This document shows positions 8,831 through 21,004 of a DNA stretch of 64,000 bases, in pieces. The first letter of the stretch is position 1. Each line of letters starts with the position of its first letter. The stretch is from Botryotinia globosa. Lineage: Eukaryota; Ascomycota; Leotiomycetes; Helotiales; Sclerotiniaceae. The position numbers were made by a program, and so were the translations under genes. The notes beneath the pieces are model-generated. The model was not told the DNA's origin and did not search any database. It saw nothing but the letters and a program-made list of their open reading frames with translations. Location of the stretch: positions 1,302,001-1,366,000 of the forward strand of contig RCSZ01000003.1 in the NCBI GenBank assembly GCA_014898425.1, given 5' to 3'.

Positions 8831-11650
8831 TCACATGACTCCACATCCAATTCCATACATGGCCCTCTCAACGTCTTTCTTAACCGTATACCAATCCGCC
8901 CTCCTCTCCGCAAACTCATAGACCTCCTCCGCTCTAAAGATACCCCCGAATCTATCACCATCAGCAATGACCGTCGCCATTTCCTTGGCATGATTTGGAC
9001 TGATCAAATAAATTTGACTCAATTCCCTTAACGCCTTGAAATACTGCAGCAAGTCCGCATTCCTTAGAGTCTTGATGTACACGAAGTAAATATTCATATC
9101 GGAGATGAGTTTGATGGCTCCGGAAGTGGAGATGCGCTGTCGTTTGAGATGTTTGCAGACGGCGGTGAAGAGACGGAGTCCTACTTCTTGATTGAAGACG
9201 TCGAGCATTGTTTTGTCGGTACTTCCAGTGAGCATTTTGGTATGGGATTCCACGAGAGCGACAACTTGCACGGCGGTGGAAGTTGGTCCGATATCAATGT
9301 CTGAGTTGGCACCAGTAGCATCGAATTCGGGTGGATTGTAGTCAGTGGGAAGCTGGGTGGTGCCACAAATATATTCGACTTCGTCCATTAGGACATCGAT
9401 ACCTTTATTCAAGCCGGCTGCGACTCTCTCGTCGAGCATCTGTTCGAATTTTTTCTTGGCTTTAACGGCGGGATCAAGAAAATCATTCCGGTCAGCAAGT
9501 TTAGTCGTTGCAAGTTGCTGTTCGTAGAAGACATCGATCATCTGGGAGATCAAGTCTCCAACGTTGACAAGCTCCAGGAATGTCATTAGAGGCACCACTA
9601 CACCCTGTTGGTGCTCGCTAATTTCACGAGGGTTGTATTTGGAGAGATGATCCACAGCTTTATCAAACCCTGTTTTGACGTGTCTAGTTCCAAGGATTTG
9701 CAATAATACTACGAATATTGCCTCGCACTGTTCTCGAGCTTCTTCTCCCGTTTGACCTCCTAGTCGGACGAAAAGAGCTGCACGTTCAATACTCGCTTTT
9801 GCAGAATGCGTAAGGTCCAGGGCCACTTCAATACTGAAGAGTGATCGAATTCCTTCCAACCTAGAGGCCATCAAAGCTGCTTTGGCTGCAAGTTCATCTG
9901 TTGGTGCTTCGGTCGGTAGTGGAACTGATATTGCACCTGGTGGTAATGATGGAGTGGGTGATCGAGAAGGTACTGGTGACTGGCTCGCACTAAGTACCTG
10001 CAAGCTTGATCGACTCCCTGCTTGAGGCGCTATTACGGGCTTAGTCGCACCGAACGGAGACATTGTAGGTAAAACATTGACAGGCATCATAACAACTTTC
10101 TTGAACGAACTCATGAAATCCTTCTTATCTGCAACGCGATTGACATTGCCCATAAAGAATGATTCTTTTGAGGCATCTTGAGCCGAGAGTTTCGTCTCCC
10201 ATTCTCCTACTTCAGATTCGGCGTGTCTTTTAAAATGATCAAGTTCTTCTGACAGGTAGAGATCTACGTGAGGTTCAAACACTCTCGCTATCACAGCTTT
10301 AACTTTATCGAAAAAGTCTTTTCCTGAATTCCTGGTGGAGCTGAGTGTAGATGCAAATTGCATACTTTGTTCAAAGATACCAGAAACCGCTTGTAGATAG
10401 GATGCAATGCTTCTTTCATGGGATTCATCGAATAAAGGAGTAACGTATTCCATAAGAATATCCTCTGCGATTTTATCCAAAAATATCTGTAAAACATCCT
10501 CCCCCGGAGGAAAGACCCTGTCTATTATATCTGCTTGTTCATTCACTTTCTTGGACAAATTTTCCAGAAATGCCCTTGACGGTTCAAGCGCTATACCTTC
10601 AGATGCTGCTTGATTGATACAATCCATCGAGTTCCCAAGGATATCGCGATCGAAGAATACTGGGTGTTTCTGAACGAATAATTCTATACCAGCATGCCCA
10701 CCATTTAGTACACCCAACACATGAGCATACCGCCGCATCCTACCATCAATATCCCACACCTCGTAACCCTGCTCGAATTCTCGTAGTACTGCAGTCTCAA
10801 ATATGCCCGTCATAGTAATTAACCTTTCCTCTCGTTGTCTCCATCCTTGAGCCCAATCACTTCGCGAGAACACTTGTAGATGAGCTAGCATTTGTGCCTG
10901 TTGTTCTGGTGTTCTGTAAACTCGAAATAAAACTGGATCAACATGACTCCTAGATCTAGCCAAATCGTAATAGAAAGGTCCTAGTGCTGCATATATTTTT
11001 CCGTATTCGTGCCTCGCAGACCCACGTATTGATCTAGCTTCTGCAAATACGTTCAACAAAGCTCCCGGATCTTGCATAGGCGTTCGAATTCGTGGTGAGG
11101 GTGGTAGACTCATATGACCTTGTGTTGATATTGACAACGTCTCAAATCCATCCGAAAGCCCTCTAATATTCTTCGAAGCAAATTCTGCCGATCTCCGCTG
11201 CTGTCGTAACTCTTCCTCTCCCGCATCGAATAACGTCGTGCTAGTTTTCCTCATTCCAGCAACATTCCCATTTCCTCCCCCAGCTCCACCAACACCAACA
11301 CCAATCCCAATTCTCTTAGAATCTTCTTCTGCCCTTACTCGCACCATCTCTCGCTTTTTCCTCAGTATTTCTTCGAATCTTTTCCTCGCTTCTCCTTCGT
11401 TCCACACGCCCATAGCTTTCAGTCTCGATACCCATCGCGAATCCTCGTAGACCATTTCTTGCATTCGTTTCGATGTGCGCGCAAAGCTCATGAGATCTGG
11501 AATCGGTAGGTAGTCTAGAATTGTAGATATTATTTCAGCAGGCAGAACAGCCTTGCTGCCATTGCTGCCAACCATTTCGGTAGCTCTCAAAGAACTTAGG
11601 ATGCTGTTTCGATTGTTACCCCCAACTGGGGCGCGCCGGAAATTCGACAT
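8831..11650 (-). CDS. RCY1: Recyclin-1: F-box and Sec10-like trafficking protein
   Basis: Uninterrupted 939-codon frame from ATG at 11650 to TGA at 8833-8831. An F-box lies at about residues 36-75 (LPAEIISTILDYLPIPDLMSF...SRW). A charged, probably coiled stretch follows (RKRFEEILRKKREMVRVRAEE), then a low-complexity Gly linker. From about residue 200 to the end the protein is helical and resembles the exocyst Sec10 fold, with an inserted Ser/Pro-rich linker around 545-590. The last four residues, CGVM, form a CaaX box, which fits the prenylated yeast Rcy1. Yeast Rcy1 and fission-yeast Pof6 act with Skp1 in endosome-to-Golgi/plasma membrane recycling; Skp1 binding through the F-box is expected. 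Length and domain order agree with the family. The 3' end converges on Kin28. Confidence 0.9.
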   Translation of the reverse strand: MSNFRRAPVGGNNRNSILSSLRATEMVGSNGSKAVLPAEIISTILDYLPIPDLMSFARTSKRMQEMVYEDSRWVSRLKAMGVWNEGEARKRFEEILRKKREMVRVRAEEDSKRIGIGVGVGGAGGGNGNVAGMRKTSTTLFDAGEEELRQQRRSAEFASKNIRGLSDGFETLSISTQGHMSLPPSPRIRTPMQDPGALLNVFAEARSIRGSARHEYGKIYAALGPFYYDLARSRSHVDPVLFRVYRTPEQQAQMLAHLQVFSRSDWAQGWRQREERLITMTGIFETAVLREFEQGYEVWDIDGRMRRYAHVLGVLNGGHAGIELFVQKHPVFFDRDILGNSMDCINQAASEGIALEPSRAFLENLSKKVNEQADIIDRVFPPGEDVLQIFLDKIAEDILMEYVTPLFDESHERSIASYLQAVSGIFEQSMQFASTLSSTRNSGKDFFDKVKAVIARVFEPHVDLYLSEELDHFKRHAESEVGEWETKLSAQDASKESFFMGNVNRVADKKDFMSSFKKVVMMPVNVLPTMSPFGATKPVIAPQAGSRSSLQVLSASQSPVPSRSPTPSLPPGAISVPLPTEAPTDELAAKAALMASRLEGIRSLFSIEVALDLTHSAKASIERAALFVRLGGQTGEEAREQCEAIFVVLLQILGTRHVKTGFDKAVDHLSKYNPREISEHQQGVVVPLMTFLELVNVGDLISQMIDVFYEQQLATTKLADRNDFLDPAVKAKKKFEQMLDERVAAGLNKGIDVLMDEVEYICGTTQLPTDYNPPEFDATGANSDIDIGPTSTAVQVVALVESHTKMLTGSTDKTMLDVFNQEVGLRLFTAVCKHLKRQRISTSGAIKLISDMNIYFVYIKTLRNADLLQYFKALRELSQIYLISPNHAKEMATVIADGDRFGGIFRAEEVYEFAERRADWYTVKKDVERAMYGIGCGVM

Positions 11651-14600
11651 CGTGGGTCAAGTTCGCGTGTTATCGCGAGCGTGGGACAATGGTTCATGGA
11701 ATCAAGGGCGTTAATAGTGAACGTATTCGCATTTTCCAATTATGGTGGTATCTTGACAACTTCACCGTTGCTGCTCAAGGTTGTGGCTGAAAGCTGGCCG
11801 ACACATTGTAACCTGCCCAGGTGGAATCTGGAGATCCCAGTCTCGCTAGACTGGGATTTGTGGCTTGGCTATATTACCCCCACCACTAAGGAGTACCTAT
11901 ATCTAAATTCATGGATTCATTGCTCTACGCCCCATTCTACTTCTGACTAAACAGAAACCTGGGCACTATTGTTTATAAATTCATACCGTGCTTAAAAGTA
12001 TAAGACCTAGCTAAGTAGTTGATCGATCAACTTCACTATTTCACTAACAATCCCCCCACCCGCAGGGAACCTCAGTAGACATCACATGTAAAGATACATA
12101 CGGATTCTTTTGATCATATACTTTCCTTTTAATCCTTTTCTATTTTTCCTGAGAAGGGATGTCTAGCATATTCGTCTCATATCCAAGGTGCGCTGTAGTG
12201 GTATGGAAATATCTAAAATGGTGAAGAAGGGAATGTCGTTGATAGTAGATGAGGGTATCAGTTCAGTGGACAACCCCTTTTTGAGGAGCTCTCAACTTTA
12301 CTCCTTCCGCTTCAATCCTTCAACCTGGAAAGTTGCAAGAAGTCTAAGAGTTAAGTACGATTCTCAAGTAAGAGAATATCTATTCATATAGTTATGGATT
12401 AAATTGCCGGCTCCAAGTCAGTCGCTCCTCTTCAATGAAATGAGAAAGAGCTACAGAAATGATGATTGCAACGTTTTCTTTCACAAAGAGCACCTAGAAA
12501 GGTCCGGGCTCTTCATGTTCATATCTAAAACCATAGCAGCCAATCGAATTTTTGCATCTTGTTCAGTCTCGCCCTCTTGCTTCGCTTTCCCTAATTTCTA
12601 ATGAAAGAAAATCGGGAATAAAACACCCACGAATTCTACCTGAGCCATTTTGAAGACAAGACAGAAGCGCGGATCCGCAGACCAGGGAAAAAAATGTGCC
12701 GCGAGGTTCACGGAGAGTCTTACTACCAGGAGTTTCGGCGGAGAGCTCGAGCCAGCGGTATGGTCTGAATTCCAGAGAGCTGGAATATCGTATTGATGAT
12801 CTACTGTCCAATGCAGAACTGGCAACCTAGGTCATTCTTCCTGATGCGAAGAAAAGTCTCGAATCTTCTGAGGCCGCGAAATTGTTCTCGCTACGTTAAT
12901 AGTGGGCGTATAGAGCGTAAGATCTCAAACTAAGACGTTTCGCTGCATTAGCACAGCTTGTCAAGACGTAAAGTAGAAATGAGTACCATCAATGACAGGC
13001 AGCGAATGGTTGTCAGAAATTATGTCGAATAATCTCCTAGAGGATGTGCATACGTAACTTCTGTTTGTCGAATTTCTCTAGTTACGTATCTGAGAACTAC
13101 TTAACCTTAAGTGTTGTTCGTTCTTTTGGTTGTAATCTACTGCCCCTCTTGCTAGTTTCATGCAGCACGAAACACCTTTGAAAGAAGAACAGCTGTTTAC
13201 TTTAGAACCTGCGAGAAAATCATTGTGGCGAGATTTTTCGGCAGGTTTGTGTAGGCTGTACATTACTACATGTTTTTGTTCAGACTTTTTGGCACCTAGC
13301 AAGGGTGCTTTCGCCCTCTTCTACAATAAATAAAGGAGAAAAATGATTAACGGGGGAAGGAGAGAAAAGGAAGGAGAAAGAGCAGGAGCAATAAAGAGAG
13401 CGATAAATGTTTTGTGTTTTGTGTTTGGGTTTATGCATCTTCCAGGCATCTTCCGAAACAGTATGTGCAGCAACACAAACCAGAACGAGATGCAGAATAA
13501 GATCTTCAGTTCAACTAGCTTACCCACCGTCTAGCGACTCAGAATATTAGCCTACCTTATAAAGACTGATCATCATAAACGAGAGTCCTTTATCAAATGA
13601 TCGAACCTAGTATGTTATGGATTATGTCCCATCCTCACAGTGTGCTCTAGAAGAACCGACAAACTGCTTCCCCCCAGGGTCCTCTCATACTGTATCACCA
13701 GAAAACATCCCATTTTCTCTACCCTACTCCTTCGCACTTCTCGCTTCTACCGAACACAAGATCATTCCATCACATCATTGTTGCATATCCCCAAGTTCTT
13801 TGTATGCAGATACATTATAGATTCTTGCAATGCCCTCTAATTTTCATTCGCATCAGCTCATTCTCCATTTCGTCCAGCTGCGTCTTTTGTGTTGCTTGTG
13901 ATTTGAAAAAGCATCTTAATCTCTTGCGAGAATATCCAGCCGAAAACGAAAACGAAGAAGAATGCTCTAGTTTCCGAATCGAGCACACGAGTGTTGATTT
14001 ATCAAACGCACACTTATCACTAGGTAGATGTACACATCTCAAGATCGAGGCAATCAAACTCCGGTATTCACTGCAACAGTAAACAAGCCATATCTGCCGT
14101 CGGTTATGTTTTAGGATCGATAAAGAAACAATGTTTCTTTCCAAGGCCACCCAGAAGCTCGATTTTTCGAGCCGCCCTATCAATAAGCGGCTGCCTCAAT
14201 GACGCTGGTACAGTTCAAGGCTCGTAAGCTACAAACGACCAAGTAGTCAGCAGGAATATGACAAGTGTACTTATCGAGATGTCGAGATCCCGAACTGCTA
14301 TCGAATTTATCCCAGCCTCCGGGTCATCCGAGAGGTCTTGAAAAGCACAACCTATCTCGAAGATGGTTTTCGATATCGTATAACACAAGAAGAGCAACGA
14401 AGCCCCGAAAAGAATCCCTTCGTATTCCTGATCAGAGAAACGAAGTCACAGTTGTAAATGTAGCAGATCCATACCCATCGCCGCAATTCCCACACACACA
14501 CTCCCCATCCGAAATTCACGCCGACAGAAACAAGAGTATATACACCAAGAACCTTTTCATAAAAGTATACACCCCGCTAGAATATTCAAAGCTATCTACA

Positions 14601-15708
14601 CCCTAATCCGCACACCATGGAATAAAACTATACACCCAAAACACCCCGACAAATCACAGCAGTCCCGAACAAGCAGACCACCCATACCAAGAACCTACCA
14701 CTAGCTATGAACCTTATCTGCATCTCTCGACCAGATTATCCAGATCTCCATTAGCAACAGAATCATTCTACGAGCGTACCCATTCACAAACTAAGAAGAT
14801 ACCGCACACTAAAAGCCAAGTGATTTTTGCCATATCAATCCAGTGCGCGAATTTGTACCATATCATTTCTCGCCCCACGTATCTGGATCAGAAGTAAGAT
14901 GAAGAGTCTGAGAGTCGACAATCTCTTTAATCCTTGGCTCTATGGTACGCAAGATATTAATTTTCGTAAATGCAATGATGGTGTTCGGGACGGACCTCTT
15001 GGAACGAAAGCGTGTTCTTATTGGAGCTATGGTCGTGACTATAATTTATGCTGCCAGGGGAGGCCGCTGTCACATTTTCTATCTCACGCCATCTCCAATT
15101 CTTGAAACTGTGAAGTTGAATCCCGTGGCTCAAGCTTTCGGTATCACGTCGCCCATGCTTGGAAGATTGAGCGTCGGCTTCTTGATGTAGAAGATTCTTG
15201 GTCCGCGCACATTGTATCGAAAGTGGTTACTTCATATCTTGATGGCTATACATGAGAAGTGGAATCATCGCATTAACAACCTTCATTAATAATAAAATCC
15301 CACTACTTTACTACAGATTTTCCTCCGCCTCCCTTTTTGATCACCCTTTTCTCATCCCTATCTCCATTCCAATTATGTCACTGCTTCCAAATTCCAAATT
15401 TAGTCCGCATACGTACTGGAGAAGCCCAAGCAACCTGACCCAAAACCGAAACAAAGAACAAAACGGTTATTAAGTAAGCCATATTGCTCCGCATTCCTAT
15501 ACCCACCTCCGTTCCCTCCGTTATCTCGCGTAGACGGACGAAATATCACAAAATCATCCCAATTTTCAAATAGCGTATAAACATGGAAAGAAAAACCAAA
15601 GAAGAAAAAAAGAACTTTGTTGCATAATCCCATATCCCGATCATCAAAAGCTCCGAACCTATTTCCCAGAGCCCACCCGAAATTATATAAATATTGATAC
15701 AACTCTAT
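11651..15708. other. Gene-poor 4-kb interval
   Basis: Lies upstream of recyclin-1 and downstream of Eis1. Only short scattered frames occur (up to 122 codons), none with recognisable motifs, convincing start context or splice-linked partners. I found no tRNA-like fold. A TTT-to-AAA-rich strand bias and purine-rich patch (about 13340-13400) are seen, nothing more. It may hold long untranslated regions or a non-coding transcript; no claim is made. Confidence 0.4.
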
Positions 15709-18538
15709 TTAGATCTCCTCATGAAATCTGGGGGCTCTACCCGGACTTGTGCTGGCTGCCCCATGAGATGAGAACGGTCTAGGCGGCGCCAACTCGTCAT
15801 TAAAGTTATCCATTGCCTCTTGAAAATCGTCATCATCATCGTCGCCACTTAAATTGTCTTCTCTGCCCTTTGCTTTGTCACTAAATTCGCTAAGGCTACT
15901 CACGTCATCTCCTGCTCTTACTTTACTTCTGCCTACTCTTTCAAATTCTTCTGGCTGTTGAGTAGGAGCGACAGTGGGATTCGTTCCGGGGACAAGAGCG
16001 GTGGCATTTGCAACGTCCTTTGTACTCTGTCGACCAAGAGACGTTGTACTATTATTAACACTTGCGCCTGTGTAGGTATGACCACCCATGAATCCTTTCT
16101 CCTCTTTAGTAGCATTAGATTCTGAAAAGGATTTCGAGTGACGACCGGATATTCTTCCCATTTTAGACTTAAGCCAGTTCTTCACCTTGGAACCACTCTC
16201 AGAGGTTGGTGATGGGGTATTAGATGAAACTTGTTGACTTGGGTGTGCATCATCTGTAGCTCCAGATACATGGACACTATTTCCATCTGTAGAAGTACGG
16301 GTGGGCACAGGAGCTGGAGCCGTAGTGGGACGTTCAGATTCGCCAGGTACGGTGGTACGTGAGGGTTTTGAAACTGGAGCACCTGGTTCAGATTTGGTTG
16401 TTGATTTACGACGTTCCTTCAGAGCGGCCTTCTCATCAGCTTTACGCTCCTTCTCTTCGTCCTTTTCTTGTTCTATCATATATATATTAGTTTATTTGAA
16501 TGACCAGATTTTTGAAAAAGGAACAACTTACGCTTCAATTTCTTGATAATTTCTTTCTCCTCTTTCTCTCTCATCTTAATCTCTTGCGATTTTCTCTTTC
16601 GAGTCTCTTCCTCAAATTTCAACTCAGCCTCTCGAAACCTCTTAGCCTCTGCCTTTGTATTGATCTCCTCCAATTGGGGCTGGATTATCTTAGCTGCAGC
16701 GGCATCAATCACACTTTGATCGACGAATTTTCCACCACCAATATCGACTTTGCCGAAATTCTCCATTCTGGCTTTACTCTGGGCTTGAGCAGCTTCATGT
16801 GCTTTCAACTCCCACTCGTTGAGTAGAGATGGAGCAACTTTGCCAGTATTCTTAAAAACTTGTTTATCCATCTCGTGAATATCTTTATTGACATTGCGCT
16901 TAGCTGCAGCATGTAAAGCATCGCGATCTCGTTGTCGCTTTTCTTCGTCTACTTTAGAGATATTGCTTGAAAATACATTCATCTGGGCTCGGATTTTGTC
17001 AGACTGATGGCGATCCTCATCATAACTGGAAGCTCGCCGTCTTGTCCGACCTCGCTTAGATAATTTTGAGGATATACTTGGAGTAGCCCCATAATAATCT
17101 CGATATTCACGATTTCGAATGTCCTCGGTTGTCATTCTCGCCACCGACTCATTGGTGAGCTGCTGTGCTCTTGCTTGGAGATTGTCAAAACGCATCGGGG
17201 TAGGTTCATCATCGCTATCTATAGAAAGTCTTCGCTGGCCGTGTGCTGCAACTGCACCAGATTGCGCATTGGAAGTAGCAGCACTTTGCTTTTGCTGTTG
17301 ATTGTACATTTTTTTGGCCATAGCAATTGCTGAGGCTTTGAGGACATCTTCACGATTTTGGTCTTTGGTCACCTCCTGTTCGAATTGGTCGACAGGCGGC
17401 TGAGACGTATACATTTCTCGCGGCATTGTTGTGAATGGTACTGATCCAACACTCTTATCGAAGGTATTAGATTTTCGAACAGTATTGGATCTGTGAACGG
17501 CGACTGCAGCTTTCATGGCATTACTGGGTGTATTTGCTTGACTAGAATGGGCAGCTTTTCCAGCACCGACTTGAGATTTGTGAACAGACTGTGCAGCTCT
17601 CAAAGCATTGCTTGCAGCATTGGCTTCATCCGGATAGGTTTCGGCAGAATAGGTAGGTTTCAAAGTATTAGTCTGAGATTTATGAACAGACTTTGCGGCT
17701 TTTAAAGCATTACTGGCAGCATTCGCTTCGTCAGGATAGGTTTCAAGTTTTTGAGTCTTCGCAGGTGTCGAGTTTGCGCGTTTCCTGCTGCTAGCCATAG
17801 CACCAGTCGCAGCCAAAAGGGAACCCTGTCTTCCAATAGCAGTGTGCCCATAATCCAATTGCGGTGATAATGTGTTTCCCTTCTTCATAGCTTGAGTTGC
17901 GGCAGTATTTCCCCATGCTGTAGGCTCCGGCTGCCACAAGTCGACACCTTTATTGGCTTTATGAGCCAACAAAGCCGCTTTTGCGCCATGCGCACTTGAT
18001 TCTGGCTGCCACATGGGCTTCATTTTGTAATCCTTGGCTATCATCGCAGCAGCCGAGGCCGCAGCGGAGGGATCTGGTTTCCAATGTTCGAAAGTCTTTT
18101 GGTTCTGCCAACCTAAAGATGCTGCTGCTCCAGCGGCCGACTGACTCTTGCTCAATCCGACGGAGGGGTAACTTGGTAAATCTCGGGGCTTTGCGTATTT
18201 GAGAGATGCTGCTGCACCTGTTTGGAAAAAGTGTTAGCGATGCTATCATATGGTATAAAGTGGAATCAAATAATTACCAGCAGATGATAATTTATTGTCG
18301 CTGTCCAAAAATTCATAGCCCGTTTTGGGCGTTTGATTGTTCTGATTTGTCACGTAAAGAGCTGCAGTGGCAGCTTGATCTTCTAATTTGTTGGAGCTTG
18401 TTCGAGTTGGTTGCGATTTGCCTTCTAATATTGGTATTCCATCGGTTTCAATGCCTGTAGCTGTAGCACAGATTAGTATACATTCAGATAAGAATTCAAA
18501 GACTGCTTAGACGCACCATGATTGCTACTAGTCGACAT
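15709..18538 (-). CDS. EIS1: Eisosome protein 1 (Eis1)
   Basis: Minus-strand gene with four exons: 18538-18517, 18454-18278, 18217-16532, 16472-15709, total 882 residues. The joins (GTGCGT...CTACAG, GTAATT...AACAG, GTAAGT...GATAG) all keep frame. N-terminal family hallmarks are LEDQAATAALYVT, GYEFLDSDNKLSSAGAAASL, KPRDLPSYPSVGLS, and GAAASLGWQNQKTFEHWKPD, followed by repeated Ala-rich units of the form WQPE...A and YPDEANAASNALRAA. The middle has a long coiled coil rich in Glu/Lys (about 560-660). The tail is disordered and acidic near DDDDDDFQEAMDNFNDEL. Yeast Eis1 is a peripheral component of eisosomes, the furrow-like plasma membrane domains organised by Pil1/Lsp1. The length is close to yeast Eis1. 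Confidence in family high; the 22-nt first exon is the least certain part. Confidence 0.88.
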
Positions 18539-19120
18539 GATTACACAATCTTTCTCCCTCCTTCTTTGTTCTCCTGGTAGGTATGATTTGTTTCTAGGAA
18601 TGCAAGCTGACAGAAACGATACCAGCTGCCCGTTATGACATCCAGCTCAAACACAGTCTCTGCGACGGCCGAATAAAGGATGAAACGGATCGAAACGGAA
18701 TTAATCAATGTCGACGGAGGTATATCTTGTAGCGGTCGTTTCTATCGTCTCTATCGTTTCTTGACGTGAAGTTGGACAACGATAGCTAGAAAGAGCTTAC
18801 TGGTGACATATGCGATAAACTTGGACACTAGGTGTACCGGCAGGTAGAATTGTTTGGCACAATACCGGTATTGCTCTGATGGCTTTATTCCGTGTACTAT
18901 AATATCGTATCTAACTGAGTATCGTCTAGTTTTTTCATCATCTCTTGTAATTGTTGTTCGATTTTCAGGATTGAGATAGCAGTGGTAGCTGAGTTCTCTA
19001 GCTAATAATCCCGAGGTCAAGAAGAAAAGGGAATGGATTATTGAACAACCCGTGGACCATGAATGACGTAGTTTTGCGTTCAGTCACACCAAAATTTGGG
19101 TGAGTCGAGTTCAGTTGAGT

Positions 19121-19153
19121 GAATGAATGAATGAATGAATGAATGAATGAATG
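19121..19153. repeat. GAAT tetranucleotide microsatellite
   Basis: About eight perfect GAAT units in the Eis1/phosphatase intergenic region. Confidence 0.95.
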
Positions 19154-19464
19154 TTGATAGGTCGGCATAATCAATCTTGGTGACGGGAAGGACAATGAGG
19201 TTGAGCTTGCCGTCGCTGCTCCGATAAGAAAAGACTTTTGATACAGCATCATGAAGTATAGAGGAATTCAACCAAGAGATACATGTGCATGACTATCCTA
19301 TCATGATCTCCAGCAGGGATTTAAATTGCAAGTAATTACTATTAATCAGTATCGACCACACCGACGCACATAATCCTTCACATCGTTTCCTTGTTTTAAT
19401 GATATCGTCGTCGCTTGAGATGAAAACCTCATCAACGCCAGGCAGGGTAGGGTGATTGTACTCG

Positions 19465-19544
19465 TCTCCCATCTTTCTCCCATCTTTCTCCCATCTTTCT
19501 CCCATCTTTCTCCCATCTTTCTCCCATCTTTCTCCCATCTTTCT
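19465..19544. repeat. 11-bp minisatellite
   Basis: About seven tandem copies of TCTCCCATCTT, pyrimidine-rich on the plus strand, roughly 240 bp before the phosphatase start codon. All three frames stay open across it, which explains the overlapping short frames here. Confidence 0.95.
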
Positions 19545-19784
19545 ACACACGACTACCATAACCTTCTCCAACGGAATCGAACCTGTTGCATTGTCTCTAT
19601 TCCACAAGTTAAACCCTTTTCTCTGTTGCCATCCAGAGGTATTGGAAGTAACGATCTGCTCAATCAATACCAAATACGATCCCTTCTTTCCTCTTTGAAG
19701 TCATCATTCAGAACTTACCATCAACCATAACATTGTTGTGTCCCATGTGGTGCTCAACACTCCAACGCTCCACCAAAATTGACA

Positions 19785-21004
19785 ATGGACTCACAACCCA
19801 AAAATCTTTATGATGGGCAGTTTAATAATATTCTGAATTTTCGTGATGTTGGGAAAACTATCAATGATTTCTGGGGGCAAAGGTATGTACCTAGCTCCAT
19901 AAAAACCATCAACAGATTGGAACTGATCTTTACCTTCAAGACTCATCAAAGAAGGACGAATATATCGCTCTGCTCGGCCAGGTGTGTGTATATTCACCAG
20001 GCTATGGGGTCATAAATGCCATATCCAGGACATCGGCCAATCCAGAGTGATGACTGCTGGCGAAAACGAACTATGTTGACGAATTTACCTGGTAGATGAT
20101 GCTACGATGGCAGACAGGCAGCGGATCAAAGATCATTATGGTATCAAAACCATATTGGACCTGCGAACGGTGTAAGACATCTAGCTATCAATTATCTATC
20201 CTATCTAATCATGAGTATCACAGAACAGAACATGATAAGCAAGCAAAGAAGCGGGTAGCAGATATGAGAGACCCGGTTCTCATAGAATCGAACAGTGCAT
20301 TAAATGAATCGAGGAAGATACCAGGAATCAAGTATCTTGAGATTAATGTGAATGGGAAAGGGTTTGAGAGAAGTTTAGTATGGCAATTATCACCTTATAG
20401 TATCATGTATGTTTTGACTAGTCTTGTCCAATATTGGGAGCTGACCAAGGCATATAGAAAATTGGTCGGCCTGATGGGGTTGGGATACCGTTTGGAGGCC
20501 ATCGGGATTCTAGGACGACAAGTCTTGCAACCTAGAGGACTTATAGGATTGGGATACGATACGATACATCATTGTGGTCCAGAACTTGCTTCGGTATATC
20601 ACCAACAGCCTTTTATGAAACAAAACAACACATCTAACATATCCCAGGTTCTCAGGACTTACTCCTCTCCGGAAAATTATCCAATTCTTGCCCATTGTAC
20701 CCAAGGAAAAGATCGTACTGGGCTTACCATCGCCTTGATCCTATTCATCCTCGAGATACCCATAGAGGCAATATCACATGATTATCTCATGAGTGAAGAG
20801 AAATTACTTCCTGAAAGAGAGAGTCGACTAAAGGAAATCCATGAGATTGGTCTGAGTGATGATTTTGCAGGATGTCCTGTGGATTTCATCGAGAAGATTC
20901 ATGAGTATCTAGAGAACACTTATGGTGGTGTTGGGGATTATTTGACGACGATTGGTTTTACGGTGGATGAACGAACGACTCTCGCCAAAGAACTAAAGGC
21001 ATAG
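19785..21004 (+). CDS. IphP-like tyrosine/serine protein phosphatase
   Basis: Four exons (19785-19882, 19941-19981, 20096-20171, 20224-21004) give 331 residues. Splice joins keep the family pattern: NFRDVGKTIN, then EGRIYRSARPD, then DHYGIKTILDLRT, then TEHDKQAKKR. The catalytic P-loop is HCTQGKDRTG at about residue 229 (Cys nucleophile and Arg of C-x5-R). The downstream SHDYLMSEEKLLPER and GCPVDFIEKIHEYLENTYGG segments are typical of the family often annotated as tyrosine phosphatase in fungi. Substrate could be phosphoprotein or phosphoinositide; the KDR loop resembles both. No signal peptide or membrane segment. The second exon is only 41 nt. Confidence 0.85.

Larger units (their letters stand above)
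18539..19784. promoter_or_regulatory. Divergent promoter region with tandem repeats
   Basis: Separates Eis1 (minus) from the phosphatase gene (plus). Apart from two short tandem arrays listed separately I see no coding sequence; the longest frames are repeat translations. Confidence 0.4.

Noticed and set aside
13815..14183. 122-codon minus-strand frame
   Set aside because: No known motif, no splice partners, overlapping frames on the other strand; treated as chance.
19293..19673. 126-codon minus-strand frame rich in GERWEKDGRKM
   Set aside because: Translation of the 11-bp minisatellite; no start context or homology.
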